Assembly: GCA_003697105.1 (NCBI GenBank)
Contig: RFFQ01000173.1
Coordinates: forward strand, 4,789-68,788
From: Gemmatimonadota bacterium
Lineage (GTDB): Bacteria > 4572-55 > J002
Direction of reading: 5' to 3'
Length of the DNA stretch: 64,000 nt
The stretch's first letter is position 1, and each line of letters opens with the position of its first letter. The notes under the pieces are model-generated. The model was not told the origin of the DNA, made no database searches, and worked only from the letters and a program-made list of their open reading frames with translations. A program made the translations under genes and the position numbers. Positions 8,769 to 17,120 of this stretch are shown piece after piece.

Positions 8769-11700
8769 ATGCAAAATTATAGACATGGTATTGAACTACT
8801 TGTCTGGGTGCTGGTCGTGTTTAGTTCCACTGCATTTGCCCAGATTCCAGATGGAGCAGTACTTTGGCTTGATGCCAACGTCGGGGTGACTGAAGTCAGC
8901 GGTTTGGTTCGTCTTTGGGAAGACCAATCGGGGCAAAATAATGATGCGTATCAAAACACCAGCGGTAATCGTCCCATTCAAGTGGATAACGCCCTTAACG
9001 GATTCCCCATCATCCGGTTTGATGGAGATGATGATTTTCTACAAGTAGATGATCAGAGTAGCTTGAATCCCGATCAATTGACTCTGTTTGTCGTCGGGAA
9101 GTACCGTGACGGCGTCTCCAATACGTTTGTAAACAAATCGACCAGTTCTTTGCGGACGGATGGCTATGGGATGGTTCAGGTGGAAGTAGATCAAGTGGCA
9201 GAAGTGGGACTTTATGTGGATAATGTAGTTCGTATTGCCAATGGTCCTGTGGTCAGTGATACTTATACCATTATGAGCGGGCGTTACAATGAAAGTTCTA
9301 TTGATTTTTATACTAATGGGTCTTTGCAGGAGAGCTATCTGTTTAGCAATTCGATTTCGCATTCCAGTAAAGAACTCCGGATCGGGGCAGCACGAGTTTC
9401 GAGCCTGAACAGCAACCCTACCCTCGCTTTGGAGGGCGATATTGCCGAAATTATCCTTTATCCGAGTGCCTTGGATGACTCAGACCGGTATGCGGTAGAG
9501 AGTTATCTTGGCACAAAATACGGTATTCCGGTAGCCGAATACGCCCCCGAAATTGTTGTCGATCCGTCAGAACTGGACTTTAATTTTACCCTCCAAAATA
9601 CCTCCTACAGTGTAACATTGACGGTTGAAAACGAGGGGAGTGCTCCCCTGATCGTTTCGGATATTACCGCTTCGGATGATGCGTTTGTTCCGGCAGAAAC
9701 GGCGTTTACAGTGGCGCCATTCTCAACCCATGATGTCATTGTAACGTTCACCCCTACGCATCTAACCTCCTACACCGCCGATCTGACCGTTTTGAGTGAT
9801 GATTATGATGAGCCTGAGAAGATTGTGCCCATGACTGGGGTTGGATTCGATATTCCACGTGGCATGAATCTCTGGTTGCGTGCGGATCGGGGTATCGTCG
9901 GTTCTACCAGTGATCTAAATTATCTCGTGCAGGAATGGCAGGATCAGTCTGGGCATGGTCATCATGCTACCCAATCTGCTATTATCAATCGCCCATTTTG
10001 GCGAGAAAATGTGATTGAACTCAACTGGCAAGCATCGCTCTACTGGGATTTAGAGTACAATCCACTGGGGCAGTTTCTACGCATTGCACACGATGCCGAG
10101 TTAGAACCCTCAACGATCACCCTTTTTGTGGTCGCCTCCATCCACACGGATTGGACGACCTGGGGTACGTTGATCACAAAAACACCCCATGAATATGCCC
10201 AAACGGGATATGCGCTTCAGCAAAATGGGGCATTTGACCAACTCAATTTCTGGATCAATCCCTATGCGGCAACCGGCTCCGGGGTTACCAGCAATTTTTC
10301 ATCCGGGGATGAAAATATTTTTATGGGGCGCTACACCCCCGGTGATTTGAGCATCTTTCGGGATGGACGACGTCAAGACCAAAGCACCTATGCAGATGGT
10401 ATTATTTATGAAGGAAATGTTGATGTCCTTATCGGGGCAGAGACCACCGAAAGCGGGGAGAGCACAACCAATTTTTATGATGGCTATATTGCCGAAATTT
10501 TGCTTTATCCATCTGCCCTTAGCCGGGAGGAACGGCTCGAGGTAGAAGACTATCTAAGTGCTAAATACGGTATTACCCTCGATTATGATGGCGCCGTGAT
10601 TGCCACCACCCCGACCTCCCTTGATTTTGGGGCGATCTGCCTCGATACTCCCCAAACGAGTGACCTCCGTATCATCAATGCCGGGGATCAGGATTTAGTT
10701 GTTACGGATATTACCCGCGATAATGACGCCTTTACCATCAGTGAAACGGCATTTACCGTGCCGTTTGGTAGCTCGCACGACATCCAAGTCACATTCACCC
10801 CAACCGCCGCAGAGAGTTACAGTGGTACCCTGACTATCATCAGTAATGCGGCTAATAATGATGCGTTGCAAGTGCCGGTAAACGGAACCGGCTTGAGCGA
10901 GGATGCCGCCGGGCATTCGCTCCATTTTGACGGTATGGATGATGTGGTGATCGTCAATGATACGCTGGGGCTGAATCTGACCTATGCCGCCCTCACGGTG
11001 GAAGCGTGGGTCTATTTGGATCGGTTGCCAGAGAATTACGCCACCGTCATCAATCAATATGATGATCAGGGGAATGCCACCTTCTGGCTGGGAGTGAATT
11101 CCGCCGGTAATGTGGAATTTTGGGTCTATGGCACAACCGATGCCCACCGGGTAAGTTCGGTTGCGCTAGAAGCCAATCGATGGTATCACATTGCCGGAAC
11201 TTTTGGCAGTTTGGTGGATTTGCATGTCTATATCGATGCGATCCGACAGGATGGAACGCTGGAAGGTACTATTCCGTACTATCTGGACGTGGTGGATCAG
11301 GATATTTGGATCGGTAATGAAGATAGCGGCGAGGAGCATGGTTTCAGTGGCAATATCGACCTGCCGCGTATCTGGTACGAACAGCGCAACCCGGCGGAAC
11401 TTTTGCGCACGGTCAATTGGGAAACCATCCCGGATAGCCTCAGCACGCAACTTATTGCCTCATGGAATTTTAATGAAGGCAGTGGCGACCTCGCGGCAGA
11501 TGACCGGAATCCGGCGTATGACGGGCACATTGAGGGGGCAAGCTGGCATTGTCCCGGAGCGCCGCTCAATATCAGTTATGATGCCATCATCTCTGCCTCG
11601 CGGGATTCGGTGGATTTCAGCGAAGTGGCAGTAGGTACCCTCGGTTTGGATAACGCGGATACCCTCTGGATTTACAATTCTGGTACAGATGACCTGGTTG

Positions 11701-13112
11701 TTTCTGATATTAGCTCATCGATTCCGGGGGTGTTCATTGCTGCCCCACAAAATTTCACCGTAGCTCCCGGTGAAAGGCAGTTGTTGACACTCACATTTTA
11801 CCCCATCGCCGAGCACGAATACAACGCCCAATTGTGGTTTTTCAGTAATGATCCCGATTTTGATCGGAATCCACTGGTAGTCAAGGTGCATGGGGTGGGT
11901 ATTCCTGACCCCGACCCGTATTGCCTCATGTTTGATGGCACAGATGACTATGTTTCCATCCCGCATGATCCGAGTCTGGACTTTACCGGACAGATGACCG
12001 CTGAATTTTGGATGTGGATCGATGCGTATCCGGTTGAAAATCAGTATCTTCTTGCCAAAACCCATGAAGCGGGTGACGCCAGTGACCCGGACCAGCCCTT
12101 CCAAATTTATGTTGATGCTACCGGATATTTGAATTTTGCGCGCGGTACCGGTTCACAATTGCTCACGGTGACCTCCACCCGAAGAATCCCCCTAGAGTTG
12201 TGGACGCATGTGGCATGTGTTTACAATGATTCTGCCCTGGTGATCTACCTCAACGGGGTGCGAGACGCCACGCAAGATGCTCCCGATCAAACATTCAGCA
12301 CAAGTGATGGTCTTTTGTGCTTCGGGGCGGCAAAATTGGAAAATAGTATCCACGGCAATTTCAGCGGAAAATTGGATGATGTGCGCCTCTGGCAGCGGGG
12401 GTTACGCGCGGTGGAAATCGAAACTTACAAAAATACAACACTCACCATTGATTTGAGTGAGCTAGGCTTGGTTTCCGCCTGGAATTTTGAAGAAAGTAGT
12501 GGGCAAACTATTGGGGATACGCAAGGTAATAATGATGGTTACCGGGGCGAAAATGCGAGCGTGTCAGGTGACGATGCCGACCCGGCGTGGACAACACCCG
12601 GATTTATTGCGTTCGCTGAGATTGCGTCTGACCCCACCAGTTTCGACTTCGGGCAAGTCTATGTCGGGAGTTCCGTTACACAAACCTTGACGATTCATAA
12701 TTTGGGGAATGAGTGGCTCACCGGTACCGCTTCCGTGGTCGATCCGTTTACCCTGAATAATCTGAATAACTTTGGGGTGGCGGTGGTCTGGTTGGGCACA
12801 CAAGAGATCAGCGTGACCTTTGCTCCTTCTACCGTTGGTCTCGTTGAGGATTTTGTGTATATTTCCACGAATGATGAGGACGAAAGTTTGCTGAGTCTGC
12901 CCATCCGGGGTGAGGGTATTTCGGCGCGACCCTGTGGTTATGATCTGAATTGCGATGGTGTGATCGATATTATTGATGTGGAAATGGTCTCGCACAAGGT
13001 GGGATCGATGGCACCGGAGGATTTAATCCGTCTCGATGTAGTGGTGGATGGTGTGATCGATGAAAAGGATGTCGATTTCATCAACCAACAGTGGGATCCG
13101 GCGACAGAGTAA
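8769..13112 (+). CDS. Large secreted protein: four LamG-like/ASH-like repeats and a C-terminal dockerin-like module
   Basis: A 1447-residue exported protein starting with a signal peptide (hydrophobic to about residue 24, ending AFA). Four long units alternate a concanavalin/LamG-like domain with an Ig-like ASH (HYDIN-type) domain. LamG-like parts start near residues 25, 361, 711 and 1047; ASH-like parts near 259, 608, 936 and 1281, recognised by SLDFG/DF and T..V.NEGSAPL.VSDI patterns. Recurrent IAEILLYPSAL and KYGI segments mark the LamG ends. The last 60 residues have two calcium-loop-like stretches (DLNCDGVIDIID and VVVDGVIDEKDV), matching the type I dockerin pattern. LamG domains often bind carbohydrate or protein, but no catalytic domain is seen. 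AGGAGG precedes the ATG. A surface or extracellular adhesive role is inference. Confidence 0.85.
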   Translation: MQNYRHGIELLVWVLVVFSSTAFAQIPDGAVLWLDANVGVTEVSGLVRLWEDQSGQNNDAYQNTSGNRPIQVDNALNGFPIIRFDGDDDFLQVDDQSSLNPDQLTLFVVGKYRDGVSNTFVNKSTSSLRTDGYGMVQVEVDQVAEVGLYVDNVVRIANGPVVSDTYTIMSGRYNESSIDFYTNGSLQESYLFSNSISHSSKELRIGAARVSSLNSNPTLALEGDIAEIILYPSALDDSDRYAVESYLGTKYGIPVAEYAPEIVVDPSELDFNFTLQNTSYSVTLTVENEGSAPLIVSDITASDDAFVPAETAFTVAPFSTHDVIVTFTPTHLTSYTADLTVLSDDYDEPEKIVPMTGVGFDIPRGMNLWLRADRGIVGSTSDLNYLVQEWQDQSGHGHHATQSAIINRPFWRENVIELNWQASLYWDLEYNPLGQFLRIAHDAELEPSTITLFVVASIHTDWTTWGTLITKTPHEYAQTGYALQQNGAFDQLNFWINPYAATGSGVTSNFSSGDENIFMGRYTPGDLSIFRDGRRQDQSTYADGIIYEGNVDVLIGAETTESGESTTNFYDGYIAEILLYPSALSREERLEVEDYLSAKYGITLDYDGAVIATTPTSLDFGAICLDTPQTSDLRIINAGDQDLVVTDITRDNDAFTISETAFTVPFGSSHDIQVTFTPTAAESYSGTLTIISNAANNDALQVPVNGTGLSEDAAGHSLHFDGMDDVVIVNDTLGLNLTYAALTVEAWVYLDRLPENYATVINQYDDQGNATFWLGVNSAGNVEFWVYGTTDAHRVSSVALEANRWYHIAGTFGSLVDLHVYIDAIRQDGTLEGTIPYYLDVVDQDIWIGNEDSGEEHGFSGNIDLPRIWYEQRNPAELLRTVNWETIPDSLSTQLIASWNFNEGSGDLAADDRNPAYDGHIEGASWHCPGAPLNISYDAIISASRDSVDFSEVAVGTLGLDNADTLWIYNSGTDDLVVSDISSSIPGVFIAAPQNFTVAPGERQLLTLTFYPIAEHEYNAQLWFFSNDPDFDRNPLVVKVHGVGIPDPDPYCLMFDGTDDYVSIPHDPSLDFTGQMTAEFWMWIDAYPVENQYLLAKTHEAGDASDPDQPFQIYVDATGYLNFARGTGSQLLTVTSTRRIPLELWTHVACVYNDSALVIYLNGVRDATQDAPDQTFSTSDGLLCFGAAKLENSIHGNFSGKLDDVRLWQRGLRAVEIETYKNTTLTIDLSELGLVSAWNFEESSGQTIGDTQGNNDGYRGENASVSGDDADPAWTTPGFIAFAEIASDPTSFDFGQVYVGSSVTQTLTIHNLGNEWLTGTASVVDPFTLNNLNNFGVAVVWLGTQEISVTFAPSTVGLVEDFVYISTNDEDESLLSLPIRGEGISARPCGYDLNCDGVIDIIDVEMVSHKVGSMAPEDLIRLDVVVDGVIDEKDVDFINQQWDPATE

Positions 13113-13145
13113 GCGGTGTGCCGTAATCATTCGATCTATCAACAC

Positions 13146-13182
13146 AAAAAAGCCCTGAACATATAATGTCCAGGGCTTTTTT
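13146..13182. terminator. Bidirectional intrinsic terminator
   Basis: A 12-base perfect stem (AAAAAAGCCCTG at 13146-13157 with CAGGGCTTTTTT at 13171-13182) and a 13-base loop. The A/T ends give a U tract on both strands, so it can stop both the large repeat gene and the convergent tRNA-Glu transcript. Confidence 0.88.
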
Positions 13183-13184
13183 GA

Positions 13185-13260
13185 TGGCGTCCCCAGGGGG
13201 ATTCGAACCCCCGTTACCGCCGTGAAAGGGCGGTGTCCTAGGCCCCTAGACGATGGGGAC
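13185..13260 (-). tRNA. tRNA-Glu, anticodon UUC
   Basis: On the minus strand the acceptor stem GTCCCCA pairs with TGGGGAC, followed by G and an encoded CCA. The anticodon stem CCGCC/GGCGG holds the loop CTTTCAC, giving anticodon TTC (Glu). The T arm GGGGG-TTCGAAT-CCCCC and D arm GTCTAGG...CTAGGAC are regular. It closely resembles the Escherichia coli tRNA-Glu. It lies just after accD on the same strand and may be processed from that transcript, ending at the terminator at 13146-13182. Confidence 0.97.
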
Positions 13261-13276
13261 GCACCTAAAATACATA

Positions 13277-14125
13277 TTAGTTAAAGAACGCTAAAATCGT
13301 TGATAGTCGGGACTTTAATTCGTTCCGGGGAACGATCATATCAATCATACCGTGATCCAGGAAAAATTCCGAGCTTTGAAATCCTTCTGGTAAATCCTCA
13401 CCGATGGTTTGTTTAATCACCCGTGGTCCCGCAAATCCAAGCAATGCTCCGGGCTCCGCAATGATGATGTCTCCTAAGGAAGCAAAGCTTGCCATCACAC
13501 CTGCGGTAGTGGGATTGGTCAGTATCGAGATATACGGTACTTTCGCGTGATCTAACTTACTTAACCACGCACTGGTTTTTGCCATTTGCATTAACGAGAG
13601 AACACTCTCTTGCATTCGCGCTCCACCGGAAGCGGAAACGATAATCAATGGCGTTTTGCTGTTATAGGCACGCTTTATTGCGCGGGTAATGGTTTCACCC
13701 ACTACCGAACCCATACTCCCACCGATAAAGGCAAAATCTAAAATGGCAAAGACCACCGGTAAACCATTTATGGTCCCGTCTCCAGAAATAATCGCATCTT
13801 TCGATCCGGTTTTTTCTTGATATTGTTTCAAACGGACGGGATACGGTTTAGAATCTACAAACGAAAGGGGATCCGTTGGTGCCAGGTTCTGATCATGCAA
13901 GGTTAATTTCCCATCATCTAGCAGAATTTTGATGTACTGCTTAGACGAGATACGGAAATGATGCCCGCATTTGGGGCAAAGGTGCAAGTGCTCCTGAAGC
14001 ACCTCATTAAAAACCGTCTCTCCGCAACCATCGCATTTTGTCCAAAGACCTTTCGGTACCGATTTCCTCGGTGGTGTTTTCGCTCCCTCAGCCGGCTTCT
14101 TTTTCTTTTTGCCGAACCACATCAT
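13277..14125 (-). CDS. accD: Acetyl-CoA carboxylase carboxyltransferase subunit beta
   Basis: With AccA it transfers the carboxyl group from biotin to acetyl-CoA, giving malonyl-CoA for fatty-acid synthesis. The N-terminal zinc ribbon is clear: CDGC at residues 31-34 and CPKC at 50-53. The crotonase-like core follows, with FIGGSMGSVVGE, SGGARMQES and the final FLDHGMIDMIVPR. Length, 282 residues, is normal. Two ATGs are adjacent (14125 and 14122); I kept the first. It has its own promoter (14155-14183) in the short gap after punA, although it also lies at the end of the punA operon. accA is not in the window. Confidence 0.96.
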   Translation of the reverse strand: MMWFGKKKKKPAEGAKTPPRKSVPKGLWTKCDGCGETVFNEVLQEHLHLCPKCGHHFRISSKQYIKILLDDGKLTLHDQNLAPTDPLSFVDSKPYPVRLKQYQEKTGSKDAIISGDGTINGLPVVFAILDFAFIGGSMGSVVGETITRAIKRAYNSKTPLIIVSASGGARMQESVLSLMQMAKTSAWLSKLDHAKVPYISILTNPTTAGVMASFASLGDIIIAEPGALLGFAGPRVIKQTIGEDLPEGFQSSEFFLDHGMIDMIVPRNELKSRLSTILAFFN

Positions 14126-14154
14126 TCCATAACCCTTTCATCATGAGGGCACAA

Positions 14155-14183
14155 TTTATACGGCATTTGTACCGGTTTGTCAA
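14155..14183 (-). promoter_or_regulatory. Predicted sigma-70 promoter for accD (and tRNA-Glu)
   Basis: On the minus strand TTGACA (14178-14183) and TATAAA (14155-14160) are 17 bases apart, fitted into the 66-base gap between punA and accD. Confidence 0.75.
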
Positions 14184-14191
14184 CAAAAAAA

Positions 14192-15016
14192 TCAGCCGTT
14201 TGTCATAAATTGTATCAAAAGCTGTGATAATTTTTCGCTGGCTTGGTTGGCTACGGTAATGACCTCTGTATGGGTGGTTTCCCCAACATGCCCGACTGCC
14301 ACATTTGTAATGCACGAAATACCGATAACATCCAGCCCAAGTGCTTTGGCAAACATCCACTCCGGCACCGTTGACATCGATACGGCATCCGCAAATTGGC
14401 GTAGCATTTCGATTTCCATCGGGGATTCATAATTGGGACCGTATGCCCAAGCAAAAACGCCCCGTTGTAATCGCAGACCTGCCTCCTGTGCCGCTTGTTC
14501 GATCTGACGGATTCGTTGGGGAGAGGTCATCTCTCGAATTGAGGGGCGTTGGGGGTGGACTTTCTGAAAATCTCGTAGGGGATCGGTAAAAGTGAAGTTG
14601 ATCACATCGGTGATGAGCATTAAATCCGCTGGACGGAAATGGCGATTTAGCCCGCCCGATGCGGTCGTTAATATCAAGGTTTGAACCCCCAGTAGGTGGA
14701 GCACAGCGACCGGAAAGACCACCTGCCTCAACGGATAACCCTCGTAAACATGAAAACGACCTTGCATCACGACAACGGATTGACCGGCGATTGTGCCAAG
14801 GGTCAATTTGCCGGAATGCCCTTTAACGGTAGAAACCGGAAAATGAGGAATCTCCGCATAGGAAATTTGTTGGTGGATGTGGATTCGATCGACAAACGCC
14901 CCTAAACCGGAACCAAGAACGATACCAAATGTGGGCGTACCTGCATCTTGGGTCTTTACATACGCCGCGGCTTCCTGTGCGGCTTCAAATATGGGATCCG
15001 TTTTAGCGATTATCAT
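14192..15016 (-). CDS. punA: Purine-nucleoside phosphorylase (trimeric class)
   Basis: Cleaves purine nucleosides with phosphate to base and ribose 1-phosphate, in cytoplasmic purine salvage. Family features: LGSGLG (phosphate site), GHSGKL, MQGRFHVYEGYP, TTASGGLN, GPNYESPMEI, STVPE and a final TNVAVGH-type segment lining the base pocket. Length is 274 residues, as for trimeric PNP; the shorter hexameric DeoD type does not fit. It overlaps the preceding lipoprotein gene by four bases, making it the last member of the coupled envelope operon. Why a salvage enzyme is coupled to envelope genes is unclear. Confidence 0.92.
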   Translation of the reverse strand: MIIAKTDPIFEAAQEAAAYVKTQDAGTPTFGIVLGSGLGAFVDRIHIHQQISYAEIPHFPVSTVKGHSGKLTLGTIAGQSVVVMQGRFHVYEGYPLRQVVFPVAVLHLLGVQTLILTTASGGLNRHFRPADLMLITDVINFTFTDPLRDFQKVHPQRPSIREMTSPQRIRQIEQAAQEAGLRLQRGVFAWAYGPNYESPMEIEMLRQFADAVSMSTVPEWMFAKALGLDVIGISCITNVAVGHVGETTHTEVITVANQASEKLSQLLIQFMTNG

Positions 15017-16494
15017 GGGACATATACCGAAACAGAAATAGGATTTAAAAAGAAAGATTCCGGCGTCACTGCCGTCATCAGACCCGTGTTACTAAAGTGA
15101 AATAACCGGTAGGAGTGGCGATCCACCACCCAACATCCGCCGTTAGTGGGATCGCTGGCAAGGGATGCGGGTCGGACTAAATCTAAGCCACCACCCCCAC
15201 TAAACGCAAGTGTTAACTCTCCGTTTTCCGAAAATTTGAGGAGTTGAGCACTTCCAAACGGGGTTTCTTCACTAATCCAACACTCACTGGACTGGGGGTC
15301 CACACTCAGGGCAAACGGTCGATGAAATTCCGTCCCGCTGAATACCTCTGGGAAACGATGCCAACCTGTCCCAGTTAAACGGGTGGAAATATCCGTGCCA
15401 TTTGAGATGGTGGGTTGTAATACGATTACCGATCCGGGAAATTGATCCGTGGCGGATTCCGCTTGGTAGGCATCGGCAACCCAACAGATACCGGTCACCG
15501 GATTAATTGCAAGTGCTACGGGGGCGGTAAACCCCTCAATGACGGCTTCTAGTGCGACTGATTCCGGGGTCGGTGATACCAACCGGAAAAGCATTCCCGT
15601 TTCGGCATCGACAACCCAGCAGTTCCCTCGTTGGGGGTCCACCTGAATCGCTGAAATATGCTGAAAACGATCATCTTCAAAGCGCACATGATGTGCCCCA
15701 CTGGTAGAGCTTACGTCGTAATTTGCCGGAATTTGATCGGTCTGAAACAGTTTAACCACCATTTGCCGCTCCTGATCCACAACCCAACATTCATGGTGCG
15801 GGTGATTGGCGGTGATTTGCACAATCGATCCGGACCAACCGGTGATGCGCCGCAAAATTGTACCTCCGGCACTCAGGTAGTAGAGTTGGTCTTCATCCAC
15901 TACCCAGCAATTACCACTCGTTGGATCGGCATCCACAAGGGTGGGCGACGTTAATGGGATGCTGTGAATCGTCACAAAACGGTCTTCCGGATCGGTGATA
16001 GCCGGGTTGTAGAGCATTTGGTATATACGGGGGCGCTGGCGGTTGCGATCTGTGACCCAACCATAAACCAGTTCCTCCGGTAACTCCCCAAATTGCGCGG
16101 TGGAAGGTTTGCTCTGGAGACCAAAATCATTGATGGCAATAATCTGGTAAGAGTAGCGTTGACCCGCGATGACGGTTGTATCCACATAAGTGCGCGTTTG
16201 GGTGATGTCCACTTCGGGCGAATCGAGACCGAGGGTGGCGATAACCTCAGAGGGATGATCTCCCATTTCTGAACGCCGTACCTGATATTGAACGGCATTC
16301 AAAACCGCACCCCACCGGATTAGCAGGTGACCGCCGTAAGGCTCAATCGAGGAAATTACCGGTGTTGCCAACGCTTGGCTTGCCGTATTCGGATTTTCAG
16401 GGTCCGCCGGATTACTGTGCTCTAAGGAACAGCCGATCAGTAGAACGAGACATCCATACCCAATTAAATATTTCAATCCAAATATGTCTTTCAT
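15013..16494 (-). CDS. Lipoprotein with FN3-like domain and six-fold CW-motif beta-propeller
   Basis: Outer- or inner-membrane lipoprotein with lipobox LIGC (Cys22). A fibronectin-III-like domain covers about residues 45-140. The rest is a repeat domain: a Cys-Trp motif (mostly G-x-CWVVD) occurs at residues 196, 236, 292, 337, 405 and 454, each preceded by a V/I-DP-x-x-G strand and followed by a hydrophobic strand. Six such units suggest a six-bladed propeller of NHL/YncE type, probably a binding scaffold. No catalytic residues are evident. It overlaps the DUF5683-like gene and punA by four bases each. Function unknown. Confidence 0.8.
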   Translation of the reverse strand: MKDIFGLKYLIGYGCLVLLIGCSLEHSNPADPENPNTASQALATPVISSIEPYGGHLLIRWGAVLNAVQYQVRRSEMGDHPSEVIATLGLDSPEVDITQTRTYVDTTVIAGQRYSYQIIAINDFGLQSKPSTAQFGELPEELVYGWVTDRNRQRPRIYQMLYNPAITDPEDRFVTIHSIPLTSPTLVDADPTSGNCWVVDEDQLYYLSAGGTILRRITGWSGSIVQITANHPHHECWVVDQERQMVVKLFQTDQIPANYDVSSTSGAHHVRFEDDRFQHISAIQVDPQRGNCWVVDAETGMLFRLVSPTPESVALEAVIEGFTAPVALAINPVTGICWVADAYQAESATDQFPGSVIVLQPTISNGTDISTRLTGTGWHRFPEVFSGTEFHRPFALSVDPQSSECWISEETPFGSAQLLKFSENGELTLAFSGGGGLDLVRPASLASDPTNGGCWVVDRHSYRLFHFSNTGLMTAVTPESFFLNPISVSVYVP

Positions 16495-17120
16495 GGAGAA
16501 ACCGTGACCGAAACTTCGACCGCTCGCGGTTGAAGTTGAAACTGAAGTTTACCCGTTGCCGGGTCTAATGCCTGATTGACCAACGTTTCAAACAACGCTT
16601 GATTGAGCTGACGAGCACTCCGTTGGGCATCATATATATTGTAAAGCCAAAGTATCGCGGCGCCGATCCAGAGTCCCTGAGAGATGTAGTAGTTGGTTTG
16701 TGCCTGATCGTATTGTTGTTGGATGTCATTCAAGGTGCGGGCGGTTTTGTAATTCGTATAGTGGGTTTGGGCATGGTGGTAAAAGAGTAGTGCCGAACCC
16801 AGTGCCAGCGTTTCTACACCCCCAAAAAGCCATCCTTTACGAGTCTGTCCCAACCGAAAATGCCCCAACCCGGGATACACCATTGCCCGGCGCCTAACTT
16901 GTTTGATCGAAATTTGTTGCTGTTGATAGTGTGCCAGCACCGTATCCATCACTCGCACTTGATCCCGGTCGATCTGGCGTTCGCTCTTTGTTTGCCAACC
17001 ATATTGTTGAATATCCAGAATGGATTCTACCGGTTGGGCGTGGCTGTTTCCCCTGAGAAGTAGGAACAGACCACTAAGAACTAGCACGTTATTGATACGT
17101 AATTTTTTCCGTAATTTCAT
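16491..17120 (-). CDS. DUF5683-like envelope protein
   Basis: A 209-residue exported protein: signal peptide or anchor at residues 12-29, then a charged helix, then PGLGHFRLGQTRKGW followed by hydrophobic segments (about 88-103 and 147-162). The PGxGxxxxGxxxKGW pattern next to two membrane-like helices is what I associate with DUF5683 and related TM2-like families; the assignment is by pattern, not search. A Gln-rich coiled region lies between the helices. It overlaps the TPR lipoprotein gene by 32 bases and the propeller lipoprotein by four. No ribosome-binding site is visible, so translation is probably coupled to the TPR gene. Confidence 0.7.
   Translation of the reverse strand: MKLRKKLRINNVLVLSGLFLLLRGNSHAQPVESILDIQQYGWQTKSERQIDRDQVRVMDTVLAHYQQQQISIKQVRRRAMVYPGLGHFRLGQTRKGWLFGGVETLALGSALLFYHHAQTHYTNYKTARTLNDIQQQYDQAQTNYYISQGLWIGAAILWLYNIYDAQRSARQLNQALFETLVNQALDPATGKLQFQLQPRAVEVSVTVSP

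Noticed and set aside
10695-11147. A 150-residue minus-strand frame in the LamG/ASH gene
   Set aside because: Shadow of repeat-rich coding sequence; Gly/Ile/His-rich product without motifs.
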